From: Phycisphaerales bacterium
GTDB lineage: Bacteria > Planctomycetota > Phycisphaerae > Phycisphaerales > UBA1924
Assembly (NCBI GenBank): GCA_029213305.1
Contig: JARGPA010000015.1
Location: 24,683 to 88,682 of the forward strand
Length of the DNA stretch: 64,000 nucleotides
Direction: 5' to 3'
The notes beneath the pieces were generated by a model. The model saw only the letters and a program-made list of their open reading frames with translations. It ran no database searches and had not been told where the DNA came from. Positions 53,760-62,623 of the stretch are shown here, piece after piece. Every line of letters begins with the position of its first letter. The first letter of the stretch is position 1. Made by a program: the position numbers and the translations under genes.

Positions 53760-55148
53760 ATGTCAAAAAAGAAAAAATCAAAGCACAACTCGCCTAGCGA
53801 TGCAGAAATTCTTATTTCTCATGCTGAGGCAATGTGGGAATCGGAAATTAGCAACTTCACTAGATTTGAAAATAGAGGCCGGCTAATTGTGGTTTCAACG
53901 ACTGCGCTTCTTGGATTTGTGACTGCTGTTGCAATCATAGGTACACCTGGTAAATCACTAGAAGCTTTGCAACACCCAGCTTCGTATTACACTTCACTTA
54001 TGCTATTAATGTCTGGATATGCATGCATAATATATGGGGTCTATTCTCTTATATATTCTGCCAAAGTGTTCGTAGCTCATGGAGAAGAAGATGCGGGATC
54101 ATTACCAAACCCGGATCAATTTGCCGACATTGGTAGACATTGGTGGCTTACACAGCCGACCATAGACACCATCGAAGAACGCTATCTTCTCGCAATTGTA
54201 GTCCGTAGGTTAAGATGGTTTGACGGCAAACAGTCTTGGACAAGTATCTGGCGGATGCGTTTCACCAGGTTTTTTATGGAGCGTAAAATCAAAAATGAAA
54301 GAGAGCTTCTATATGTAGAAATTTCTAAAAACAAAATATTACACAAATTACTTTGTAAGAAATATGAAATTTATTGTCGATATGGTAGGCCGATTCCACC
54401 AGATGAGGGCCGTGTCTATAAACCTGCAAAAGATCGAGGCCCGCGAGATATTGCATGTATTATTTTGGCTATAGAGTTAATGATCAAGCAACAAGAATTA
54501 GACCGGCCACATGCAAAGATTGCGATCAGCGAAGTAATCAACAAATCGAAAAAACTCCGAATAATGTCTAAGAACTATAGAATAAAACTAGATAAAATTG
54601 GTGAAAATGGATGCAAAATATGCAGAGCAAAAGCTGCAGTCAAACTCAAGGATCATGTAACGGAAAGTATTTTAACAAATAAAGCTTTTATCCACTCATC
54701 GCTGAGCAGAGAGTCTAAAGATTTTTTACACCCGCCTGTAGTCATAAAATCATCGAGTTATTTTTTACAATTTGCCGAAGCCTTTAGCTGGATATATGGT
54801 GGAAGAAGCTTCTTTCCACCCAAAATAGACAACCCTACAGGTTCTGGCAGGAGCTATTCTGAACTTCGTCGTAAATCAACAAACCTGAATGATGTACAAT
54901 GGCGATCTTTCGCATCGCGATACTTCGCCGCTCAAAATCTACGCTCTTCAAATTGGAATCTTTGGTTTCGAGTTAAAAGAGCAGAGCGAGCATTCTTGTT
55001 CAGCTTTTCAATCATTTTCATTGCCTTCATCTTGGTGTCCATGGGTGAAGGCTTAGCCCGATCACGTTTAATCGATATAGCAATCTTCGGATATGAAAAA
55101 GTTATCAATCAACCGTTAGATGAAGTAACATCAATTAAGAATAGATAG
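53760..55148 (+). CDS. AT-rich orphan membrane protein (three TM helices)
   Basis: 462 aa. Two TM helices near the N-terminus (about 42-61 and 76-100) and one near the C-terminus (about 411-428). The large Lys/Arg-rich loop between them has a CxxC (GCKICR, about 285-288) and many aromatic residues. Start ATG has no Shine-Dalgarno. Codon use is far more A/T-rich than in neighbours, so recent acquisition is likely. The 2TM-plus-soluble-domain layout recalls membrane effectors of anti-phage systems, but no such family or partner nucleotide-signalling gene is recognised. Function unknown. Confidence 0.6.
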   Translation: MSKKKKSKHNSPSDAEILISHAEAMWESEISNFTRFENRGRLIVVSTTALLGFVTAVAIIGTPGKSLEALQHPASYYTSLMLLMSGYACIIYGVYSLIYSAKVFVAHGEEDAGSLPNPDQFADIGRHWWLTQPTIDTIEERYLLAIVVRRLRWFDGKQSWTSIWRMRFTRFFMERKIKNERELLYVEISKNKILHKLLCKKYEIYCRYGRPIPPDEGRVYKPAKDRGPRDIACIILAIELMIKQQELDRPHAKIAISEVINKSKKLRIMSKNYRIKLDKIGENGCKICRAKAAVKLKDHVTESILTNKAFIHSSLSRESKDFLHPPVVIKSSSYFLQFAEAFSWIYGGRSFFPPKIDNPTGSGRSYSELRRKSTNLNDVQWRSFASRYFAAQNLRSSNWNLWFRVKRAERAFLFSFSIIFIAFILVSMGEGLARSRLIDIAIFGYEKVINQPLDEVTSIKNR

Positions 55149-55154
55149 CAAACT

Positions 55155-55211
55155 TACCCTTCTGGCCCGCCAGTATTACGACCGAAGATGCCGGCCATGG
55201 CAATCCACACC
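55155..55211 (-). pseudogene. Relic of the 3' end of a methylmalonyl-CoA mutase gene
   Basis: Minus strand translates VWIAMAGIFGRNTGGPEG then stop. The intact mutase ends MVQAMADIYGRYTGGPEW then stop. Twelve of 18 residues agree, with the same register to the stop codon. It ends where the DUF4242-like gene stops and has no upstream coding part. It shows a second, diverged copy of the mutase 3' end. Confidence 0.7.
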
Positions 55212-55212
55212 T

Positions 55213-55485
55213 TTATTCGCCCCATGTGGGGTGAATCATGTTCTTGACATCGGAGATTCGGTTTGCAGGGAACCCGCTCTTCTCGGCATGCTCGCGGATC
55301 GCGTCCTTACTTGGCGCATCGTATAAGCAGTAGATCCGGTCGGCGGTAACGTAGCTGTGAAGCCAAGTCAGCCCTGGGGCCATACATGAGATTGTCGAGC
55401 AGGACTTGGCTGATGCTCCTTGCAGGTCATCGCGAGACATGTTGCCTGCTCCAGGGATATCGCGTTCGATTATGTATCGTGGCAT
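55213..55485 (-). CDS. DUF4242-like small protein
   Basis: 90 aa from ATG 55485 (AAGGA eight bases before; the frame opens at 55527). MPRYIIERDIPGAGNMSRDD, LTWLHSYVTADRIYCLYDAP and EHAEKSGFPANRISDV fit the DUF4242 ferredoxin-like family (nickel-responsive SCO4226-type). Function of most members is unknown. It lies between the intact mutase gene and the mutase relic, so it belongs to the rearranged segment or predates it. Alternative starts change only the leader. Confidence 0.75.
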   Translation of the reverse strand: MPRYIIERDIPGAGNMSRDDLQGASAKSCSTISCMAPGLTWLHSYVTADRIYCLYDAPSKDAIREHAEKSGFPANRISDVKNMIHPTWGE

Positions 55486-55628
55486 GAGTTGATCCTTCCC
55501 ATCTAAACTACTGATGTCGATTACCATTTTTGAATCACATATGCAAAAGAACTTTGTCTAGGAATTCCTTAGCATGATAACGTTCGGCCTCAGTCTGTTG
55601 ATCTATTTCCTCTTCGACTGAAATTTCT

Positions 55629-57368
55629 TTACCACTCCGGGCCGCCGGTGTAACGGCCGTAGATGTCGGCCATGGCTTGGACCATTTCGCCCAAGGTGCA
55701 GTTTGCTAGTGCGCCTTCGATGAGGGATGGCATGACATTCTCGCCTTCTCTTGCAGCATGTCGGATTGCATCGAGAGCTGAAAGCACTCCTGCGTTGTCG
55801 CGATCTGCTTTGAACTGGGTCAAGCGATCAACTTGGACAGTTTCCACTTCTTCTGAGATGGTGAGGATGTCGATTTGGCGTTCTTCGTTGTTGTCGACAT
55901 ACTCGTTGACACCCACAATAACTCGATCGCCGGCTTCGCATTCTTCGGAGAAGCGGTAGCTCGCTTCGGCGATCTTGCGGCGGAAGTATCCTTTGTGGAT
56001 TCCCTGGACGCAGCCGCCGTCGTCGATAGTTGATGTGGATGCGTGTTCTGGTTTCCATGGGCCTCGCCCCATGTTATCGATCTCTTCGATGAAGGCGAGT
56101 GCTTCTGCTTCGACCTTGTCGGTGAGCGCTTCCATGAAGTACGAGCCTCCAAGCGGATCGACAGTACGGGTCACTCCGGTTTCGTGCGCCAGGATCTGTT
56201 GTGTTCGTAGCGCGACGGTCACTGCTTGCTCTGTTGGGAGTCCGAGGGTCTCGTCCATGGAGTCCGTGTGGAGCGATTGGCATCCACCCAAGACGCCGGC
56301 CATTGCTTGGTATGCGACGCGGACAATGTTGTTGAGCGGTTGTTGTTCTGTCAACGAACATCCAGCGGTTTGAACATGGGTCTTCATAAACCATGATCGT
56401 TTGTTCTTCGCGCCGTATCTGTCACGCATCATGCGTGCCCAGATTCGACGAGCAGCGCGGAGCTTTGCGATCTCTTCAAAGAACTCGTTGTGTGCGTTGA
56501 AGAAGAACGAAAGGCGAGGAGCAAACTCTTCGATGTCGAGTCCACGGATGAGACACGCTTCTACATACTCCATCCCGTCACGGAGAGTGAATGCGAGCTC
56601 TTGAGTTGCGGATGATCCTGCTTCTCGGATGTGATATCCTGAGATCGAAACAGAGTTCCACTTTGGAACATGTTGCGATTGGAACTCGATCGTATCAACG
56701 ACAAGCTTTGTCGATGCTTCAGGCGGGTAGATAAACTCGTTCTGAGCATGGAACTCTTTGAGGATATCGTTCTGTAGAGTCCCCCCCAGAGTGTCCCACG
56801 AGATATTGCGTTGTTTCGCCATCGCGAGATACATTGCCCAAATCACACAAGCAGGCGCGTTGATAGTTTGTGAAACAGTCACTTGGTCGATTGGGATGTC
56901 TGCGTAGAGACGATGCATGTCTTCGATCGTGTCGATTGCGACGCCGCATTTTCCAACTTCACCGAGTGAGAGTGTGTCGTCTGAGTCGCGTCCCATGAGT
57001 GTTGGGAGATCGAACGCCGTAGAGAGCCCGGTATTGGCGGCGGTCTTCGTCGCAGTTTGAGCAAGAATGTATTTGAAGCGTTCGTTTGTGTCGTCTGCTG
57101 AACCAAACCCTGCGAACTGACGCATTGTCCAAAGACGCGTGCGATACCCTTGAGGGAAGAGGCCTCGCGTGTATGGGAACTCTCCAGGATTACCGATGTC
57201 ACGATCAAAGTGAGTGAGTGACTCTGGAAGATCATCTGGGGTGTAGGCCGGATTAAGTGCGAGTCCTGAGATGGTGACTGCGTGCGGATCGATCTTTCCT
57301 GTTGCAGAGTCGATTCCCGGACCTGAAATCGTTGATTGAGCATTGTTTGTGGTTGTTTTGGTGTTCAT
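55629..57368 (-). CDS. Methylmalonyl-CoA mutase large subunit family protein (no B12 domain)
   Basis: 579 aa. The TIM-barrel substrate domain of acyl-CoA mutases: PYTRGLFPQGYRTRLWTMRQFAGFG, GLSTAFDLPTLMGRDSDD, DQVTVSQTINAPACVIWAMY, KTHVQTAGCSLTEQQP and RTVDPLGGSYFMEALTD. It ends at GGPEW, so the C-terminal cobalamin-binding domain is missing and must come from a separate small subunit not in the window. Related mutases (isobutyryl-, ethylmalonyl-CoA) are possible; residues that set specificity cannot be judged here. GGAG upstream of ATG at 11 bases. Confidence 0.9.
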   Translation of the reverse strand: MNTKTTTNNAQSTISGPGIDSATGKIDPHAVTISGLALNPAYTPDDLPESLTHFDRDIGNPGEFPYTRGLFPQGYRTRLWTMRQFAGFGSADDTNERFKYILAQTATKTAANTGLSTAFDLPTLMGRDSDDTLSLGEVGKCGVAIDTIEDMHRLYADIPIDQVTVSQTINAPACVIWAMYLAMAKQRNISWDTLGGTLQNDILKEFHAQNEFIYPPEASTKLVVDTIEFQSQHVPKWNSVSISGYHIREAGSSATQELAFTLRDGMEYVEACLIRGLDIEEFAPRLSFFFNAHNEFFEEIAKLRAARRIWARMMRDRYGAKNKRSWFMKTHVQTAGCSLTEQQPLNNIVRVAYQAMAGVLGGCQSLHTDSMDETLGLPTEQAVTVALRTQQILAHETGVTRTVDPLGGSYFMEALTDKVEAEALAFIEEIDNMGRGPWKPEHASTSTIDDGGCVQGIHKGYFRRKIAEASYRFSEECEAGDRVIVGVNEYVDNNEERQIDILTISEEVETVQVDRLTQFKADRDNAGVLSALDAIRHAAREGENVMPSLIEGALANCTLGEMVQAMADIYGRYTGGPEW

Positions 57369-57638
57369 CTCAGAGTATCTCCAGCAATTGCCTTTGTGAC
57401 GGCGAATTCGATGCTGTATTGTATGTCAGAGTGGCCCAAGAACCAAGCCCAATCAAAATGAGGCAAATACTGACGAGTAGCCAATTTGTATGATATTCAG
57501 TATCAAATTTTGTTAATTGGAACTTCAACTCCAAAAACATGAAACACTTTTTGTTTTATTACGAATCGTCTTAGTTCCAACTCAGGAGCATGATGGTCTG
57601 GTTCACAGATTATTACGATTTTATTTGGGGAGAATATT

Positions 57639-58970
57639 ATGCTGTTACATGAATTGAAGACTCTGTCTATTTGTCTGTGCGCGGGCGGTCTATCAAGCGT
57701 CGCAATCGCGGATGAAACCCTTGGAGTTCTTGAACCGAGCAGATCTCATATCGTTGATGCAGGCCACATCTATTACAACATCGCAACGGGTGAAAAGGTA
57801 GTTACACTCACAAGGGATGATCAGACTACAAGAAACAACAACCCATCGAGTGGTCCGATCTGGTCTGTGACGAACACAACTCCATGCGCAAGTGCTGGGT
57901 ACACAGACGCATACTTTTTCCCGGTTGACGATAACAGCCCGACTTCGATGGGAGGACCACACACTACCCTTGCGACCGCGATCACTCTTCTCGATTACGG
58001 CGATATCCAACTCGATTCTGTAGTTGATTGTGTACATATCAACTGGGTGTCTGCACATAATGATGTTGATTCTGATAATGATGGAATTGGCGATGGGGTT
58101 GAAGGGCTTGCGGGAGAGTGGACTTATTTTGATGCTGATAATGGAAGAGCAAATTGTATAAGAATTCCGCTAATCTCTTTTACATTATCTGGCTTGCCGG
58201 GTAACTTGATGGGTGAAGATCAGTTGACACGGTACACCGCAGATATTGATCTGGTGGGAGGTTTTTCAAGCTCACTCACATTTGAGCTCGGTGATTCTGA
58301 CGGCGATCTCCAAGGAGCAAGCTTTGGTAGCAATGACATTGATACGGATAGCGACGGTATCGGTGATGGAGTTTCAGTAGCGAACGCTGACCGTGACTTC
58401 GATAGTATTCCTGATTCCGACCTCGACGGCGACGGTTTGTTTGATTGGTCGTGGACAGTCCGGTTCTTCCAACCAGGCACAGAAGATTTTGATAACGATG
58501 GAGTTCTCGACGGGGACATTGCAGACTCAATGAAACCGATTGGTGTGAGTTTTGCAGTTCCAGACGGAGAAGCAATTGACAACGGCGATGGCACATGGAC
58601 TTGGGAAATCGATTCGTCAACACAAGACGCAGGGAATGGTGAAGAAGATCGCTTCGCGATCTACTCGGCGCCGGGTCTCGGTGGTGATATCCTGTATGCC
58701 GGCGGATTCTGGTTCGGGGGGTTTGCGTGTGAAGGCGAACTGGAATACACGCCTCCTGCGATGTTTGAACACCAGTTGTTTGGACCAGGCCATGTTGGTG
58801 TTGATTGCGGAGATTACAACGGAGACGGATCAGTCAACTTCTTCGATGTTTCTGCATTCCTGCAACTGTTTGCAACAGAGGATCATTCCGCAGATATCAA
58901 CAACGATGGAAGATTTAACTTCTTTGATGTCTCCGTCTTTCTGTCGATTCTTGCAGCTGGGTGTCCATAA
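57639..58970 (+). CDS. Secreted Ca-binding protein with dockerin-like tail, paralog 1
   Basis: 443 aa. GGGGAG seven bases before ATG. Signal peptide ends SVAIADE. HIYYNIATGEKVVTL and CVHINWVSAHNDVDSDNDGIGDG open a domain shared with the two following genes. A thrombospondin-3-like Ca-binding run follows (DSDGDLQGASFG, DSDGIGDGV, DSDLDGDGLFDW, VRFFQPGTEDFDNDG). The C-terminus has repeats YNGDGSVNFFDVSAFLQLF and INNDGRFNFFDVSVFLSIL, ending GCP. Probably an extracellular or surface protein of unknown ligand. Co-transcribed with paralog 2 (45 nt). Confidence 0.8.
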   Translation: MLLHELKTLSICLCAGGLSSVAIADETLGVLEPSRSHIVDAGHIYYNIATGEKVVTLTRDDQTTRNNNPSSGPIWSVTNTTPCASAGYTDAYFFPVDDNSPTSMGGPHTTLATAITLLDYGDIQLDSVVDCVHINWVSAHNDVDSDNDGIGDGVEGLAGEWTYFDADNGRANCIRIPLISFTLSGLPGNLMGEDQLTRYTADIDLVGGFSSSLTFELGDSDGDLQGASFGSNDIDTDSDGIGDGVSVANADRDFDSIPDSDLDGDGLFDWSWTVRFFQPGTEDFDNDGVLDGDIADSMKPIGVSFAVPDGEAIDNGDGTWTWEIDSSTQDAGNGEEDRFAIYSAPGLGGDILYAGGFWFGGFACEGELEYTPPAMFEHQLFGPGHVGVDCGDYNGDGSVNFFDVSAFLQLFATEDHSADINNDGRFNFFDVSVFLSILAAGCP

Positions 58971-59015
58971 TAAATTTATGTGTTTTGTATGTTTATAGAT
59001 AGATAGGAGAATGTC

Positions 59016-60350
59016 ATGAAAAGCTCAAAATCAATTATTCTCGCGATGTGTATTGCAGCAGGAGCTGCGACTTCCTTTGCAAGTGCGAATGAACCACTCG
59101 GAATACTCGAACCAACCAAGGGAGATGTGACGAAAGTCGCTCATATTTACTTCAACATTGCAACAGGTGAGAAAGTCGTCACTCTGTTTCATGACAACCA
59201 AACAACCGGTGCAGACGGCGGATCATCCACACCGATCTGGTCAGTACTCAACGGGGTACCTTGTGCAGATTCTGGACATACTACAGAATTTTTCTTCGGG
59301 CTCGATGACAACTCTCCAACATCGATGGGTGGCCCACCAACTTCTTTAGCAACCGCAGCGACGTTGTCAGACTACGGTGATATCGCAATTGATACTGTAG
59401 TAGATTGTGTACATATTGATTGGGTAACTGGCCATACAGATACTGATTCAGATAGTGATGGCATCGGAGATGGTGTCCCAGGATTGGGAGGGCAATGGAC
59501 TTACTGGGATGCGGATAATGCCCGACAAATTGATTTTAATTCGACTCGTTTACCACTCGTCTCTTTCACATTTGTTGATCTTCCTGGAAACATCTTTGCA
59601 GAAGATGAACTCACTGGATATACAGCAGATATTGATCTTGCAGGCACCTTCTCGAGCTCATTAACCTTTGAACTTGGCGATTCTGATGGAGACTTACAAG
59701 GTGCCAGCATCGGAAACTCAGATGTAGGCGATGGGTTACCCGTTGCAGTTGCAGATCGCAACTTTGATAGCCTTCCCGACTCCGACCTGGACGGGGATGG
59801 ATTGTTCGACTGGAGTTGGACTGTTCGTTTCTTCCAACCTGGTACTGAAGATTTCGATGACGATGGGATTATCGACGGTGACATTGCAGATTCTATGAAA
59901 CCAATCGGAGTGAGCTTTGCAGCTCCAGATGGTACAGCTATCAATAACGGCGATGGCACTTGGACCTGGGATATTGATACAACAACTCCAGATGCAGGAA
60001 CAGGCGAAGAAGATCGATTTGTTCTTCATAGTCCACCTGATGCAAATGGTGATATCCTGTATGCCGGCGGATTCTGGTTCGGAGGGTTCGAATGTAATAG
60101 TTTGCCATTGCCTGATGGACCTGGGTATACCCCTCTTGCGATGTTTGAACATCAGCTCTTGGGTCCATCGACAATCATCATCGATTGTGGTGATTACAAC
60201 GGAGATGGAGTATTAAACTTCTTTGACATCTCTGCATTCCTAGGGCTCTTCTCGGTGATGGATCCACTTGCTGATTACAACGGAGATGGCGCATTTAACT
60301 TCTTCGACATCTCATTGTTCCTTGCAGATTTCGCTGCGGGATGTCCATGA
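59016..60350 (+). CDS. Secreted Ca-binding protein with dockerin-like tail, paralog 2
   Basis: 444 aa, the closest relative of paralog 1, with the same domain order. AGGAG six bases before ATG. Signal peptide ends TSFASANE. HIYFNIATGEKVVTLFHD, CVHIDWVTGHTDTDSDSDGI, DSDLDGDGLFDWSWTVRFFQ and GTEDFDDDGIIDGDIADSMK repeat the paralog. Tail repeats YNGDGVLNFFDISAFLGLF and YNGDGAFNFFDISLFLADF, ending GCP. One Ca-binding run present in paralog 1 is shortened here. Followed by a strong terminator. Confidence 0.8.
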   Translation: MKSSKSIILAMCIAAGAATSFASANEPLGILEPTKGDVTKVAHIYFNIATGEKVVTLFHDNQTTGADGGSSTPIWSVLNGVPCADSGHTTEFFFGLDDNSPTSMGGPPTSLATAATLSDYGDIAIDTVVDCVHIDWVTGHTDTDSDSDGIGDGVPGLGGQWTYWDADNARQIDFNSTRLPLVSFTFVDLPGNIFAEDELTGYTADIDLAGTFSSSLTFELGDSDGDLQGASIGNSDVGDGLPVAVADRNFDSLPDSDLDGDGLFDWSWTVRFFQPGTEDFDDDGIIDGDIADSMKPIGVSFAAPDGTAINNGDGTWTWDIDTTTPDAGTGEEDRFVLHSPPDANGDILYAGGFWFGGFECNSLPLPDGPGYTPLAMFEHQLLGPSTIIIDCGDYNGDGVLNFFDISAFLGLFSVMDPLADYNGDGAFNFFDISLFLADFAAGCP

Positions 60351-60382
60351 TTGCGTAAACGAGTTGTTAACGATTAACACTG

Positions 60383-60412
60383 AACGCCTCTGCAATGCGG
60401 AGGCGTTTTTTT
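60383..60412 (+). terminator. Rho-independent terminator after paralog 2
   Basis: 8-bp stem AACGCCTC / GAGGCGTT, loop of nine bases, followed by seven T. Ends the two-gene transcript. Confidence 0.9.
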
Positions 60413-60582
60413 ATGTATTTCGGTACTAAGTGTAACTAGTTACATGAATCTCGGAAAATTCGATTATCGGTGTAGTATTTGAATCCAATCATAATCTCCT
60501 TGCGGATACTCTTTTTGAAGTTGTGATGATGACACTCTCTGGATCCTTCATCACTCAGATTCATATAGCAATGGAGAAAATC

Positions 60583-61932
60583 ATGTTGAAAAATCAAAGC
60601 AAAGCATTCGTAATATTATTCTGTGTTGGTGGAGTCGCGAGCTTCACCTCAGCTGCATCAGAGTCTGAAACTCCTACAAAACTCAAAGCGGCTCACTCTG
60701 ATACCAAGATGGCAGCTCATATCTACTACAACATCGTATCGGGCGAACGAATCATCACTTTGTTTTCAGACAATGGTTCAATTGGTGAAGTAGGGGGTCC
60801 GATTCGAATGGATCAAGCAGGAGCAGGCGGATCAACTAGTGGTCCAATTTGGTCAGCAATTAGCTTTGAACCATGTCCAGCTGCTACTGATTCAGGTGCT
60901 GGTTTTTACATCGCAGATGACAACTCCACAGGAGGTACTTCTCTAGCAACTGGCGTAGAAACTGTAGACTTCGGTGATATCGCACTCGATTCAGTTGTTG
61001 ATATGGTGAGTATTAACTGGATCACTGCTCATAATGATGTAGATACAAACTCAGACGGGTTGGGAGATGGCGTCATTGGTCTCGGAGGCCAATGGACTTA
61101 TTGGGATGCAGATAATGGTCGAGCCATCAACTCGTCAACTCGATTACCTCTTGTGTCGATTCTGTTTGCAGATCTTCCTGGAAACATCTTTGGTGATGGA
61201 TTCTTAACTGGGTACACTGCCGACATTGATCTCGCAGGTACTGCATCAAGTGCACTCACTTTCGAACTCGGTGATTCGGATGGCGTTTCATCTGCGATGT
61301 TTTTAAACAATGATGTTGACACAAATAGTGATGGAATTGGCGACGGGGTATCCGTTGCAAACGCAGATCGTGATTTCGATGGGTTACCAGACAGTGATCT
61401 TGATGGTGATGGGTTGTTCGATTGGGGCTGGTCAGTTCGATTCTTCCAACCTGGAACCGAAGACCTCGACGGCGACGGGGTAATCGACGGCGACTTCGCA
61501 GATGGTCAACAACCAATCGGGCTCCCATTTGCACTCCCAGCTGGCATGTGGACTGATCAAGGTGATGACACATGGACATGGGAACAACCTGCAATGCTCC
61601 CGAGTGATTATGCACATGGCGCAGATGATCGGATTGCGATTTATCAAGATGGAAACTATGCAGGGGGATTCTTCTTCGGAGGGCCATCATGTAGCCCTCT
61701 CGGATACATTCCATTGGGGCAGTTTGAGCAGCAACTCTTTGGCCCCGACGGCGGATCAGAATGTTGCGCTGCAGATTTCAACTGCGATGGATCACTTGAT
61801 TTCTTCGATATCTCGCAATTTCTTAGTTCCTTTAGCGCTCAGGACTCACAAGCTGATTTCAATAATGACGGCGTATTCAACTTCTTCGATGTCAGCGCAT
61901 TCCTATCAGCATTCTCTGCTGGATGTCCTTAA
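60583..61932 (+). CDS. Secreted Ca-binding protein with dockerin-like tail, paralog 3
   Basis: About 449 aa from ATG 60583 (GGAG six bases before; frame opens at 60523). Signal peptide MLKNQSKAFVILFCVGGVAS ending TSAASES. Domain order as in paralogs 1 and 2, but more diverged: HIYYNIVSGERIITLFSDN, MVSINWITAHNDVDTNSDGL, DSDLDGDGLFDWGWSVRFFQ, then FNCDGSLDFFDISQFLSSF and FNNDGVFNFFDVSAFLSAF, ending GCP. The first repeat has Cys in place of Gly (NCDG). It follows a terminator and a 170-bp gap, so it has its own promoter. Confidence 0.8.
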   Translation: MLKNQSKAFVILFCVGGVASFTSAASESETPTKLKAAHSDTKMAAHIYYNIVSGERIITLFSDNGSIGEVGGPIRMDQAGAGGSTSGPIWSAISFEPCPAATDSGAGFYIADDNSTGGTSLATGVETVDFGDIALDSVVDMVSINWITAHNDVDTNSDGLGDGVIGLGGQWTYWDADNGRAINSSTRLPLVSILFADLPGNIFGDGFLTGYTADIDLAGTASSALTFELGDSDGVSSAMFLNNDVDTNSDGIGDGVSVANADRDFDGLPDSDLDGDGLFDWGWSVRFFQPGTEDLDGDGVIDGDFADGQQPIGLPFALPAGMWTDQGDDTWTWEQPAMLPSDYAHGADDRIAIYQDGNYAGGFFFGGPSCSPLGYIPLGQFEQQLFGPDGGSECCAADFNCDGSLDFFDISQFLSSFSAQDSQADFNNDGVFNFFDVSAFLSAFSAGCP

Positions 61933-62021
61933 TGACTTTCAACTCGATGAGTTGAATATCTTTCACAATAGTTCTCTCCCATGATGCATAGTTTATACAA
62001 ACTCTGATCCCATCATGGAAA

Positions 62022-62051
62022 ACAACACCCCGATGCGAATCGGGGTGTTGT
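62022..62051. terminator. Strong terminator between convergent genes
   Basis: A perfect 13-bp stem ACAACACCCCGAT / ATCGGGGTGTTGT, loop GCGA. No long T run, but the stem is very stable and lies between paralog 3 and the Rrf2 gene, which converge. Confidence 0.75.
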
Positions 62052-62124
62052 CATAGATTAAGAGTCACTGTGAGCATGAATTGGGAAGGAACAAAGTAGA
62101 TTAATCTTGATTCGAGTTAAGATT

Positions 62125-62604
62125 TTATTGAAGGTCTATCTTCGTTGTGTTCAACTGTATAAAGCCTGGACAGTTTGGTTCGCACTCTTTCATCGTAACA
62201 AGCCCATCTGAGTCGCGATACAGTTCTGAAATTTGTGTTGCTGCGAATACAGACTCTGCATCTGCACTTTGTTGATCAATTAACTGATGTAAAGGACAAA
62301 GCTTTGTGTGCCCTTTAATTCCAAGTGGACAGCTCTTGATCCGTCGAGGCCCAGAATCACATGCATTGAGCACATCCAATACACTAATTGAGCTTGATTT
62401 TCTTGCAAGAAAAAATCCGCCTCCAGTCCCTCTTTGTGCCTTAAGAAGACCAACTTCTGTCAGCTTCCTCAATATTTTTTGAAGGTAGGATTGGGAGACT
62501 TGTGTTGCGGTCGCAATCTCAACTGCAGAACATGGCGCGTCAGGCGAGTTACGGCTTATATAGACCATCGCCCGGAGTGCGTATTCGCCTGATTGATTGA
62601 TCAT
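62125..62604 (-). CDS. Rrf2-family transcriptional regulator with Cys cluster
   Basis: 159 aa. Winged helix typical of Rrf2: MINQSGEYALRAMVYIS, SQSYLQKILRKLTEVGLL, RGTGGGFFLARKSSSISVLDV. The Cys cluster CDSGPRRIKSCPLGIKG then KLCPLHQLI gives three Cys, which in IscR/NsrR-type members ligate an Fe-S cluster. A second pair, CEPNCPGF, follows near the C-terminus and is not standard. A redox, NO or iron sensor is therefore likely. Its promoter and palindromic operator are readable upstream (next entries), suggesting autoregulation. Confidence 0.88.
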   Translation of the reverse strand: MINQSGEYALRAMVYISRNSPDAPCSAVEIATATQVSQSYLQKILRKLTEVGLLKAQRGTGGGFFLARKSSSISVLDVLNACDSGPRRIKSCPLGIKGHTKLCPLHQLIDQQSADAESVFAATQISELYRDSDGLVTMKECEPNCPGFIQLNTTKIDLQ

Positions 62605-62623
62605 TCTGTAATCTCAGTCTTCT

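Noticed and set aside
55535..55630. Minus-strand frame between the DUF4242-like gene and the mutase with a Glu-rich helical text (EEEIDQQTEAERYHAKEFLD)
   Set aside because: About 32 codons, no start codon found in frame, and its beginning runs into the mutase in another frame. Length is within chance; left as a possible relic only.
61256..61714. 152-codon antisense frame under dockerin-like paralog 3 (and the similar one at 59501-59959)
   Set aside because: Arises from the repetitive Asp/Gly codons of the sense Ca-binding repeats; product is His/Arg-rich with no domain.
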